Origin: Conexibacter sp. DBS9H8
GTDB lineage: Bacteria; Actinomycetota; Thermoleophilia; Solirubrobacterales; Solirubrobacteraceae
Direction of reading: 5' to 3'
Length of the DNA stretch: 64,000 nucleotides
Assembly (NCBI RefSeq): GCF_023330685.1
Contig: NZ_CP097128.1
Location: 2,046,001 to 2,110,000, forward strand
Shown: positions 17,393 through 24,816 of the stretch, one piece after another
Layout: the number at the start of each line of letters is the position of its first letter
Numbering within the stretch: the stretch's first letter is position 1
Translations under genes and position numbers: made by a program
The notes under the pieces: model-generated
Database searches by the model: none
Seen by the model: only the letters and a program-made list of their open reading frames with translations
What the model was told of the DNA's origin: nothing

Positions 17393-18349
17393 GTGTCCGC
17401 GTCGGATCCCCGTTCTGGCCGTTCTACGGTGGTCATCGACGAGCGCTGGCGGTCGCCGCGGGAGGGGCAGTTCCTCCTCGCCTCCGCTGCGCTCGGGCGA
17501 CCGGCCCGCGTCAACGTCCTCACACCCCCGCCAGCGGTCTCGGCCGCCCCGTTGCTGCTCCTCCTCCACGGTGCCGACGATGACCCCGACTGCTGGGAGA
17601 GCGGGGTCGGGCTCTCCGCTCGAGCGCGGGAGTTGGGCGCCGTCATCGTGATGCCGGAAGGCGGTGCCGTCGGATTCTGCACCGACTGGGTCCATGCCGA
17701 GCGCCCGGTCCCCGGCCGGATCGGTCGCCCTGGCGGGCGCCGAGATCAGGTCGCTCCCGCCTGGGAGCGCTTTCACCTCGATGAGGTGCTGCCCTGGGCT
17801 GAGGCCCGCTTCTCCGCCTCCGGGCATCGGGTCGTGCTCGGAGTCTCGATGGGCGGCCTCGGCGCGATCGCCTACACCGCCCGCCGGCCGGGGACCTTTG
17901 CGGCGGCGGCGTCCCTGTCAGGGGTGCTCAACCTCTTCGCTCCGGGGATTGCCGCGCTGACGCTCAGCGCCCTGCTGCGCGAACGCCAGCACCCATACGC
18001 GCTGTGGGGCTCACCGCGAGAGGACCGCCGTCGCTGGGAGGCCCACGATCCGGTCAGCCTCGCCTCCCGGCTCGATGGGGTCCCGCTCTACCTCGCCCGC
18101 GCCGACGGCCGGCCGGTGCCGGGCGACCCCAACTTCCCCGCACTGACCGGCGTGCTCGAGCGGCTGATCGGACCCTGCACGGACAGTTTCAGCCGGCGAC
18201 TGAACGCCCTCGGGATCCGTGCGACGGTCCACCACGGCCACGGGGTCCACATGTGGCCGACCTGGAACCGTGAGTTTGACCGGGCCTGGCCGTTCCTGAC
18301 CGCGGCACTCGGCCTGGCCGATGCGCGCGGCGGTCGGGGCGGGGGGTGA
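17393..18349 (+). CDS. Putative esterase (esterase D / antigen 85-type alpha/beta hydrolase)
   Basis: The 318-residue protein has an alpha/beta hydrolase fold with an LLLLLHGADDD oxyanion region, the nucleophile elbow GVSMGG (about residues 152-157) and a late His in HGHGVHMWP. The arrangement resembles the PF00756 esterase/mycolyltransferase family. There is no signal peptide, so it is probably cytoplasmic. GTG 17393 lies 6 nt after TAGATT (17381-17386), supporting a leaderless message. The natural substrate is unknown and no operon partner is present. Confidence 0.82.
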   Translation: MSASDPRSGRSTVVIDERWRSPREGQFLLASAALGRPARVNVLTPPPAVSAAPLLLLLHGADDDPDCWESGVGLSARARELGAVIVMPEGGAVGFCTDWVHAERPVPGRIGRPGGRRDQVAPAWERFHLDEVLPWAEARFSASGHRVVLGVSMGGLGAIAYTARRPGTFAAAASLSGVLNLFAPGIAALTLSALLRERQHPYALWGSPREDRRRWEAHDPVSLASRLDGVPLYLARADGRPVPGDPNFPALTGVLERLIGPCTDSFSRRLNALGIRATVHHGHGVHMWPTWNREFDRAWPFLTAALGLADARGGRGGG

Positions 18350-18394
18350 GGTTCGACCGGGTCGGGTTGGGCCCGCAGAGGTCGGTTGCGTCGC

Positions 18395-19300
18395 TCAGCT
18401 CCCGAACGGGCTCGGATCTGCGACCGTCGGGGTGCGGTCATGTCCGCCCCGCGTCCCGGTGACCGAAGCGCCGAGAGAGGCGGCGGAGACGAGCACCATC
18501 CCCGCGAGCTCTCGGAGGGTCAACGCCTGGCCGATCACGACGGCGCCGGCGAGAGCCGCGGCGGCGGGCTCGAGGCTCATCAGGACGCCGAAGATCCCGG
18601 GGGAGAGGCGGCGTAGCACGACGAGCTCGATCGAGTAGGGAATCACCGAGCTGAGCAGCCCGACGGCCACCCCGATCGTGAGCACCCCGGGGCTGAGCAG
18701 GCGGGCGCCCCCCTCGACCACCCCGTCCGGGATCGCCACTGCGGTCGCTACGAGCATCGCGAGGGCAAGCCCTGACCCATCCGCGAACGCGCGTCCGACC
18801 CGTGCCTGGAGGAGGATGTAGAGACCCCAGAGGCAACCAGCGATGCCCGCGAGCAGGAGGCCGAGTGGGTCGAGATGCTGGCCGCTGCCGTGTGCGAGGG
18901 CGAGGATCCCCACCGCGGCGAGCCCGGCCCAGAGCAGATCCCGCCGCCGCCGTGAGTGGGCGATCGCGACGGCGAGCGGACCGATGAACTCCACGGTGAC
19001 GGCGATTCCGAGCGGGATTCGGGCGATCGCGTGGTAGAAGGTGAGATTCATCGGCGCGAGCACGCACCCGAGCCCGGCCGCCGGCCACCATTCAGATCGC
19101 CCCCGGCCCGTCAACCGGGGGCGATAGATCGCGACGAGCACGAACATCGCCCAGCCGAGGCGCAGCAGTCCGGCGCCGCCGGCCCCGACCCGCCCGAACA
19201 GGCTGTCCGCCCACGCGTTGCCGATCTGCACGGAGGCGATCCCGGTAAGGAGGAGGATCGGGGCGGGAACGGTGCCGGCGGGGCGGGTGAGGCGAGCCAC
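18395..19300 (-). CDS. EamA/RhtA-like drug-metabolite transporter
   Basis: A 301-residue integral membrane protein with about ten hydrophobic helices arranged as two EamA repeats (about residues 10-140 and 150-285). The N-terminal segment GIASVQIGNAWADSLF and the NLTFYHAIARIPLGIAVTVEF segment resemble RhtA threonine/homoserine exporters of the DMT superfamily. It probably exports an amino acid or small metabolite across the cytoplasmic membrane. The start is GTG 19300, preceded by a TATCAC element. It is convergent with the esterase gene. Confidence 0.87.
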   Translation of the reverse strand: MARLTRPAGTVPAPILLLTGIASVQIGNAWADSLFGRVGAGGAGLLRLGWAMFVLVAIYRPRLTGRGRSEWWPAAGLGCVLAPMNLTFYHAIARIPLGIAVTVEFIGPLAVAIAHSRRRRDLLWAGLAAVGILALAHGSGQHLDPLGLLLAGIAGCLWGLYILLQARVGRAFADGSGLALAMLVATAVAIPDGVVEGGARLLSPGVLTIGVAVGLLSSVIPYSIELVVLRRLSPGIFGVLMSLEPAAAALAGAVVIGQALTLRELAGMVLVSAASLGASVTGTRGGHDRTPTVADPSPFGS

Positions 19301-19402
19301 GCCGATCAGTGATAGCGGGCGATCAGAAACGAGCCACGATCAGGCGACCGGGGCCGGAGATCAAGGGGGGGGGGAACTCGGAGCGACCCTGACCGTGAGC
19401 GG

Positions 19403-20053
19403 TCAGGCGGCGCGGTCGGTGCGCCAGGTGACGGTGGGCCCGTCGGGGACGCTGATGCCGGCGTCGCGGGCGCCCACTTCGGCGGCGTTGACGAGCGCCC
19501 GGAGATCGGCGACGTTGATCTCAATCGTGTGCGCCTCCCCGTCGATCGTCTGGGGCTCCTCGACGGTTTCGGCATCGGGGATCGCTGCGGCATTCGCCGA
19601 CACTGGAGGGTTCCCGACGGCGGCCTGAGCCGACTCGGCCACGTTCGTGTGCGGATCGGTGACTGTGGCCGGTGCCGGTAGCGCGGGCGTCGCTTCATTG
19701 GCGGCGCGGAACTGCGCGCGCATCTCAAACCCCGCGCCCGCCTCACTCCACTCGATCACGAAACGCCCCTCGAGGCGACTTCCGACCCAGGCGACGACGA
19801 CCATCCCGATCCCGATGATCAGGACTGGGAAGGTCCAGACCGAGTGGGTGACGACGAACAGACCGAGGGCGATCAGAAGCGCGCCGACGATCATCGTCCG
19901 CGCCCGTGGCCGAGCCAGCAGCGCCGCCGTCCAGCGACCGAGCCTTTCAAGCAGACCGACAAGCGGCGCGCTCAGACTGCTGCTCCGCTTGTCCTCCGGC
20001 CGCGACTGCGCGGTCGGGGCTTCCGGTTGCGGCGCTGCTGTCTCGGAATCCAT
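19403..20053 (-). CDS. Hypothetical two-helix membrane protein
   Basis: The family is not recognised. The 216-residue product has a disordered N-terminus (about 1-30), two adjacent membrane helices (about residues 52-90, MIVGALLIALGLFVV and FPVLIIGIGMVVVAWVG), and a soluble C-terminal region with an Ala/Pro/Thr-rich linker followed by a short charged segment. ATG 20053 is chosen over the upstream start because GGAAGGAG lies 6 nt before it. The 100 nt after its stop contains a run of ten G residues (19365-19374). The gene stands alone between EamA and a methyltransferase. Confidence 0.65.
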   Translation of the reverse strand: MDSETAAPQPEAPTAQSRPEDKRSSSLSAPLVGLLERLGRWTAALLARPRARTMIVGALLIALGLFVVTHSVWTFPVLIIGIGMVVVAWVGSRLEGRFVIEWSEAGAGFEMRAQFRAANEATPALPAPATVTDPHTNVAESAQAAVGNPPVSANAAAIPDAETVEEPQTIDGEAHTIEINVADLRALVNAAEVGARDAGISVPDGPTVTWRTDRAA

Positions 20054-20202
20054 GGACAACTCCTTCCCGAACCTGGCCGCTCCCAAACGCGTCCCCGTCG
20101 CCAGTCGGGTGAGGGGGCCTGCGGGCGAAGCGGCCGGGCGGCTCGATCGACCGTGCGTGTCCCGAGCTTCGACCCGGGGGCGCCGGTTCCTGCCTCGAGC
20201 GG

Positions 20203-20805
20203 TCAGCCGCGTCGGGCTCGGACGAGCGCATCGAGGGCGACCCGCTCGCCCGTGTCGGTGGCGACTGGCCGCTCGACTCGTTCACCGCGCTCGATCATCA
20301 GGCCGCTGTCGGCGAGATCGGCGATGACGTCCTCGGCCCGGTAGAGCACCGTCGGGTCCTGCGGGCCGCCGTAGCCGTTGTCGAGGTTGGTGAGATCATG
20401 GGCGACGACGAGCAGCGTTCCGCCGTCGGCGACCGCGGCGGCTGCGGCCGCGAGGATCGGCGTCCGCTGGGCGGCGGGCACCTGGAGGTAGAAGACCACC
20501 ACGAGGTCAAAGGCACCGGCCGGCGGCCGATAGGCGCTGAGATCGGCGACCTCCCAATCCGCCTCGACCTCGCGCGCTGCTGCGAGTTCACGTGCCTTCT
20601 CGATCGCGACGGAGGAGAAGTCGACCCCGCGGGCACGCCAACCCTGCTCGGCCAGCCAGACTGTGTTACGGCCCTCCCCACAGGCCAGGTCGAGCGCCCG
20701 TCCCGGTTGCAGATCGCTGACCTCCGACACGAGAAACCGGTTCGGTTGGGCCGTCCACACCAGCTCGCTGCCGGCGTACCGGCGATCCCACTGTTCGCTG
20801 TCCAT
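20203..20805 (-). CDS. Class I SAM-dependent methyltransferase
   Basis: The 200-residue protein has a Rossmann-like methyltransferase fold with motif I LDLACGEGRN (about residues 38-47), an acidic residue at the end of strand 2 (GVDFS) and FDLVVVFYLQVP at strand 4. It resembles small TehB/thiopurine-type methyltransferases. The start ATG 20805 is 6 nt after TACGGT (20812-20817 on this strand), again a leaderless arrangement. The substrate is unknown. Confidence 0.88.
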   Translation of the reverse strand: MDSEQWDRRYAGSELVWTAQPNRFLVSEVSDLQPGRALDLACGEGRNTVWLAEQGWRARGVDFSSVAIEKARELAAAREVEADWEVADLSAYRPPAGAFDLVVVFYLQVPAAQRTPILAAAAAAVADGGTLLVVAHDLTNLDNGYGGPQDPTVLYRAEDVIADLADSGLMIERGERVERPVATDTGERVALDALVRARRG

Positions 20806-20902
20806 GTCCAGACCGTAGCGGGCGCCGCCGCGACACCCGCTGGCGTGGCGTGCGCGCGTCTGCGACGCGTCCAGGGCGCTGGCGTGAGGACGTAGGCTTT
20901 TG

Positions 20903-21307
20903 GTGAAGGTGACTCGATTCGTGATCGACGCTCAGGTCCTGATCGGCGTCGTCCAGGACGGCCGGCCGGTCGGCGACAGACATCAGCTCATCGCGCCCAA
21001 CGCCATCCGCTCCCACGCCCTCGAGTATCTTCTCGGTGCGGTTGGGCGGGGTGAGCTGAGCGAGCGGGACGCGCTTGGGCTGCACGAACGGATGACCGGG
21101 CTCAAGTTGCGTCTCCTCGGCGACCGGGTGTCCCGCCGCGCGGCCTGGGACCTCGCCCGCGCTCACGGGTGGTCGGGTCTGCGCGAGGCCGAGTACCTCG
21201 CGGTCACCCAACTTCAGGCCGACGCTCTGGTGGCCGAGGAGCCCGCGTTGTTGGCGCTCGCCCACGGGATCGTTCCGCTCGCTCCGGTGGCGGCCCTGTT
21301 CTCCTGA
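20903..21307 (+). CDS. PIN-domain protein, probable nuclease
   Basis: The 134-residue protein has a PIN-like layout: an N-terminal strand with Asp9 (VIDAQVLIG), Glu in SHALEYLL, a helical middle and the typical AEYLAVTQLQADALVAEEPALL segment, where an acidic residue would complete the metal site. PIN proteins are often toxins of VapC type, but no small antitoxin gene lies immediately upstream or downstream, so it is an orphan or a housekeeping variant. GTG 20903 is used; TTG 20900 is adjacent. A TAGGCT hexamer at 20893-20898 precedes it. Confidence 0.7.
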   Translation: MKVTRFVIDAQVLIGVVQDGRPVGDRHQLIAPNAIRSHALEYLLGAVGRGELSERDALGLHERMTGLKLRLLGDRVSRRAAWDLARAHGWSGLREAEYLAVTQLQADALVAEEPALLALAHGIVPLAPVAALFS

Positions 21308-21526
21308 ACTCCGCCATCCCACGCCGAGCCATCCGGTGACATGCTCGTCGTCGGCCCTGCCGGGGACCGATGTCAGAGGGGGCCTCCGATGTCAAGGCGC
21401 TCTGATGCCTCCGAGTGCTCGTCGGCTCAGTCACGCAACACCGCCAGTCCCGCCTCTGACCATCATTTCCACATTTGGGCCGCGATCGGTGTCATTCTGA
21501 CCGCGACACCATCTGAGGAGGAATCC

Positions 21527-22348
21527 GTGTTGGGACGGCTGTTGGCGATCGTGGGCCTGGGGCTGTGGCTCGCGCCGGCGGCAATGGCCGCCAAGCCGGC
21601 CCATGGCGCAGGACGGTTCAGCACGAGCACCGGCTACGACATCTCCTATCCACAGTGCGCCTCGGTCTACCCGGCGAGCCCTGCGTTTGGGATCGTGGGC
21701 GTCAACGGCGGGCTCGCCAACGATGCCAACTCGTGCTTCTCATCGGAACTTGGGTGGGCCCTCGCGGCGCCTGGTCTGACCAATCAGCCCAATGTGTCGC
21801 TGTACATCAACACGGCCAATCCGGGCCCAGCGCCCGGGGTGACCGACTGGCCGACGTCCGGGACGAGCCCGTACGGCTCCTGCGATGGCAGCTGGAGCAC
21901 CGCCTGCTCCTACGTCTACGGGCAGGCTCGTGGTGAATACTCGTACGGACTCGCTGACATGACCGACGCGGCCGTCGCCTCAAGCGCCCCGTGGTGGCTC
22001 GACATCGAGACGGCAAATAGCTGGGCGACCAGCGGCACGGCAGGTTATGCGCAGTTGAACATCGCGGCGATACAGGGCTTCATCGCGGGCCTGCAGGTAT
22101 CTGGTGCGACCGGCCCCATCGGGGTGTACTCAACGGACAGTCAATGGAGCACGATCACGGACCTCGACGCGCAGACGACCGCTGCCGGTCTCGGGCTCAG
22201 CACGGCTCCGCCGGATTGGGTCGCCGGTGCACGTGGCTCATTGCGGACCGCGCAGCGCAACTGCACCAACGGGGGGTTCACCGGTGCCGCTCCGACCCTC
22301 GCGCAATACAGCTCGGGTGGCTATGACGCCGACCTGCGCTGTCCGTGA
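21527..22348 (+). CDS. Secreted glycoside hydrolase-like protein (GH25-like / DUF1906-type fold)
   Basis: The 273-residue protein begins with a signal peptide (about residues 1-25, ending AAMAAKPAHG). The mature part has features of an actinobacterial TIM-barrel family: GYDISYPQC at its start, GIVGVNGG, the SLYINTANPG strand, PWWLDIETANSW with the usual acidic pair of the GH25-like fold, and GPIGVYS. Activity on cell-wall glycans is possible but not shown. GTG 21527 has a GAGGAGGA site 5 nt upstream; the longer in-frame extension to 21341 is unlikely to be translated. Confidence 0.75.
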   Translation: MLGRLLAIVGLGLWLAPAAMAAKPAHGAGRFSTSTGYDISYPQCASVYPASPAFGIVGVNGGLANDANSCFSSELGWALAAPGLTNQPNVSLYINTANPGPAPGVTDWPTSGTSPYGSCDGSWSTACSYVYGQARGEYSYGLADMTDAAVASSAPWWLDIETANSWATSGTAGYAQLNIAAIQGFIAGLQVSGATGPIGVYSTDSQWSTITDLDAQTTAAGLGLSTAPPDWVAGARGSLRTAQRNCTNGGFTGAAPTLAQYSSGGYDADLRCP

Positions 22349-22491
22349 CAGGCGTCGCTAGGGTCTCAGGGGTGACCGCCACCCCGGCTCGTGACTGACA
22401 CTCAGCGAATCCTGACGGCAACCGACGCACCGTCTGGTTCAACTCGGTGACCGGCCTCGCGGCATCGTGGTGGAACACCTGGCTGAGGGTC

Positions 22492-22590
22492 CTTGAAGTC
22501 CCAGCCGTCGACCGATCCGCGCAGGTCGTTGGCGATCCGCCAGATCGTGCGGTGCAGCTCCGCACGCTCGGCTTCCTTGGTCGCTCCCAT
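22492..22590 (-). pseudogene. hsdM remnant: N-terminus of a type I restriction-modification methylase
   Basis: The first 33 codons from ATG 22590 match the very conserved start of HsdM (type I M subunit), including ELHRTIWRIANDLRGSVDG followed by WDFK. Immediately after WDFK the similarity stops; the expected helix (YVLGMLFYRFISEN type) is missing and the frame runs into unrelated sequence to a stop at 22402. Intact HsdM has about 500 residues, so only the extreme N-terminus survives. The fragment lies 176 nt beyond the 3' end of tRNA-Gly on the same strand, a typical island insertion side. Confidence 0.8.
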
Positions 22591-22734
22591 CAGCGCGAGT
22601 CTGTCAAGCGCCGCCGACGCTCACGGTTCCGAGACGGCGCTCTGAGCTGAGACGCCGATCCGGCGGCGCGAACTTGGGACCACATTTCGGGACCAAGCAC
22701 CCATATTTGCCTGTGCTTCCCTGCCTGAGCAACA

Positions 22735-22762
22735 GAAAAGCCCCGCATTTGCGGGGCTTTTC
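22735..22762 (-). terminator. Rho-independent terminator of tRNA-Gly
   Basis: Perfect 12-bp stem (GAAAAGCCCCGC / GCGGGGCTTTTC) with a 4-nt loop, 5 nt beyond the tRNA 3' end on the minus strand and ending in a short U-run. Confidence 0.88.
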
Positions 22763-22766
22763 TCCA

Positions 22767-22840
22767 AGCGGCTGAAGGGACTCGAACCCTCGACCTTCTG
22801 CATGGCAAGCAGACGCTCTAGCCAACTGAGCTACAGCCGC
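22767..22840 (-). tRNA. tRNA-Gly (GCC)
   Basis: The minus strand folds into a full cloverleaf: acceptor arms GCGGCTG/CAGCCGC, D-arm AGCTCAGTTGGCTAGAGC, anticodon stem TCTGC/GCAGA around the loop TTGCCAT (anticodon GCC) and T-arm with GGTTCGAGTCC. The discriminator base is U and CCA is not encoded. A TATACT -10 element lies at 22854-22859, inside the 3' end of the upstream hydrolase reading frame. Confidence 0.97.
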
Positions 22841-24648
22841 GCTGGAGCGTCGGAGTATAGGACGGTCTTGGAGGTCGTGCGTGAACGGTCGGCGGGGTGC
22901 CGGACGCGGTGGCGTGCGGGGCGGTGCCGGCGCCCGCCGCGGAACCCTCGGCGGTGACGGCGCCCGTGGGGGGGGTGGCGGGCGCCGCGGTGACGGCGCC
23001 CGCGGCTGGGCCCGCGTCCGTGGTGCCCCAGCGGGTGGCGGTGGCGGACCGGCGGGATTCCCCGGTGACGGTGGCCGGGACCGCGCGGGAGCACCGTGGA
23101 GGCTGCGGCGCCGAGGCCGGCCGGCTCGACACCGGGCTGGGTGAGGGCGGTGAGGTTGATCGCCGCCGCCATCGTCGCGTAGCCGAGGTTGTTTGGGTGC
23201 AGGTGATCGCCGCTGTCATAGCGCGGGTTGAGGACCTCCGGGTGACCCGGTTCGGCCATCAGGGCGGCGAAGTTGATCACGCCGTTGAACGCGCCGCTGG
23301 TGAGGATCCAGCGGTTGATGGCCGCCCATTTGGCCTGGCCCGCCTGGGTCCAGTGCCGCGATCCCTTGAACGGCAGCAGCGTCGCCCCGAAGATTGACAG
23401 CCCGGCGGCGTGTGCCTCGGTGATGATGTGCCGGTAGCCGGCGATGATCGCCGCCGCGCTGAGATTGCGATGCGGTGCGGTGAGGCGGCTGTGGCTCTGG
23501 CTGTAGCCGATGTCGTTGATCCCCTCGAGCAGGATCACGTCACGCACGCCGGCCTGGTCGAGCACGTTGAGGCCAAAGCGGGTGACGGCGGCCGGGCCAC
23601 AGCAGGGGGAGGGCAGCAGCAGCCGGTTGCCGCTGATCCCCTCGTCGATGACTCCGAGCGTCGGCCCCGCCTGCACGGAGAGGCGCCGGGCAAGATCGTC
23701 GGGCCAGGCGCCAAAGCTGCCGACGACGCTGTGGAACCCGGCGGTGATCGAGTCGCCGATCGTCGCGACGGTTCCGAGGTAGCGGGCGGGGCTGAGGGTG
23801 TCGACTCCCGTGATGACGTACCAGGAGGAGGTGCTGACCGCGTCCCAGACCGGGGCGTCAGCGAGGGTGCGGTCACCCACGGTGAAGTAAGCCCGCTGCT
23901 CAGCGGCGCTGTGGTAGGTGAGTGGTCCCGTCGCCTCCGGGAGGTAGAGGCTGATGGCGAGGCGCTCGAGGGCGTGGACGGGCAGGTTGACGGGATCGGA
24001 GACGACGCTCTCTCCGACCGGGACGCTCACGCCGGGGGCGCCGGCGAAGGTGATCGGGATCGCCGGTCCGTCGAGACGGCCGAGCACGGCCGCTGGGGCG
24101 ACGGACGCCGCACCGATCACGAGGGGGCGGTGGCCGAAGCGGTTGCTGAAGTGGATCCGCACGGCGGTCCCGGCGCTGGAGAGCATCACGATCTCCCGCA
24201 CGGTCGCGTTCTCGACCCCGGTGAGGGCGACCTGGTCCTCCGCGCTGGCCGCCTCCGGGGCCGCACCCCAACTGGCGAGCCAGTGACTCGGTCCGGCGGT
24301 CGCCGAGCCCCCGGGGGCCGCCGTCGTCGGGGTCGTGCTTCCCCCCGGAGTGGTGGTCGCGCTGGCGGTCCCGGTGGTCGACCCGGGGACGGTCGCCGTC
24401 CCCGTCCCGGTGCTTCCGACCGTCGCGCCGGACCCCGACACGGTGACCGGCCCGGCCACGCCGACGGTCGCCCCCGTGGTCCGAAAGGCACCGGAGCGCG
24501 CCGGGCCGACCGCACCCGGGAGCGCCGGACGATCCTGCGTGCTGCGCGCCTGGGCGGTCGCACCGTGGTGCCAGGGAGCGAGGGCGAGGACGGTGAGACC
24601 GGCGAGGGCGAGCCCGACTGCGACCACGATCTTACGTCGACTGGACAC
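22831..24648 (-). CDS. Secreted SGNH/GDSL hydrolase with Ser/Thr/Gly-rich linker
   Basis: The 605-residue protein has an N-terminal signal/anchor helix (about residues 8-24), a low-complexity Thr/Ser/Gly linker (about 45-120), a beta-rich domain and an SGNH hydrolase domain. Catalytic blocks are visible: IGDSITAGF (block I Ser), EGISGNR, EGINDIGYS (block III Asn) and DHLHPN (block V Asp/His). It is probably an extracytoplasmic esterase. After about residue 500 the product becomes an unusual Arg/His/Gly-rich tail of about 100 residues that ends inside the tRNA-Gly gene; another frame there reads Ala/Thr/Pro-rich, so a frameshift is possible. GTG 24648 is 8 nt after TACCCT. Confidence 0.82.
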   Translation of the reverse strand: MSSRRKIVVAVGLALAGLTVLALAPWHHGATAQARSTQDRPALPGAVGPARSGAFRTTGATVGVAGPVTVSGSGATVGSTGTGTATVPGSTTGTASATTTPGGSTTPTTAAPGGSATAGPSHWLASWGAAPEAASAEDQVALTGVENATVREIVMLSSAGTAVRIHFSNRFGHRPLVIGAASVAPAAVLGRLDGPAIPITFAGAPGVSVPVGESVVSDPVNLPVHALERLAISLYLPEATGPLTYHSAAEQRAYFTVGDRTLADAPVWDAVSTSSWYVITGVDTLSPARYLGTVATIGDSITAGFHSVVGSFGAWPDDLARRLSVQAGPTLGVIDEGISGNRLLLPSPCCGPAAVTRFGLNVLDQAGVRDVILLEGINDIGYSQSHSRLTAPHRNLSAAAIIAGYRHIITEAHAAGLSIFGATLLPFKGSRHWTQAGQAKWAAINRWILTSGAFNGVINFAALMAEPGHPEVLNPRYDSGDHLHPNNLGYATMAAAINLTALTQPGVEPAGLGAAASTVLPRGPGHRHRGIPPVRHRHPLGHHGRGPSRGRRHRGARHPPHGRRHRRGFRGGRRHRPARHRVRHPADRSRTTSKTVLYSDAPARL

Positions 24649-24816
24649 CCCGGCAAAGGGTAGGGCGCCCGACCCCCCCGACTGTTAGCCCGAGGTTGCC
24701 TGTCGGCCGCTTTTCCATGACGGTCCGGTCGCCTGCGGCTCCCCGCCCGTCGGTCACCCAACCCCGTCTTTCGCCACGGCTGGCGGCGGGTTCCACGCCC
24801 CCGCGGCCGGGCGCGC

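Noticed and set aside
22492-22590. An active restriction-modification system
   Set aside because: Only 33 HsdM codons remain and no hsdS, hsdR or integrase is in the window.
22590-22840. Several small minus-strand frames starting in tRNA-Gly
   Set aside because: They begin at the tRNA anticodon region and run through the terminator; they are translations of tRNA DNA.
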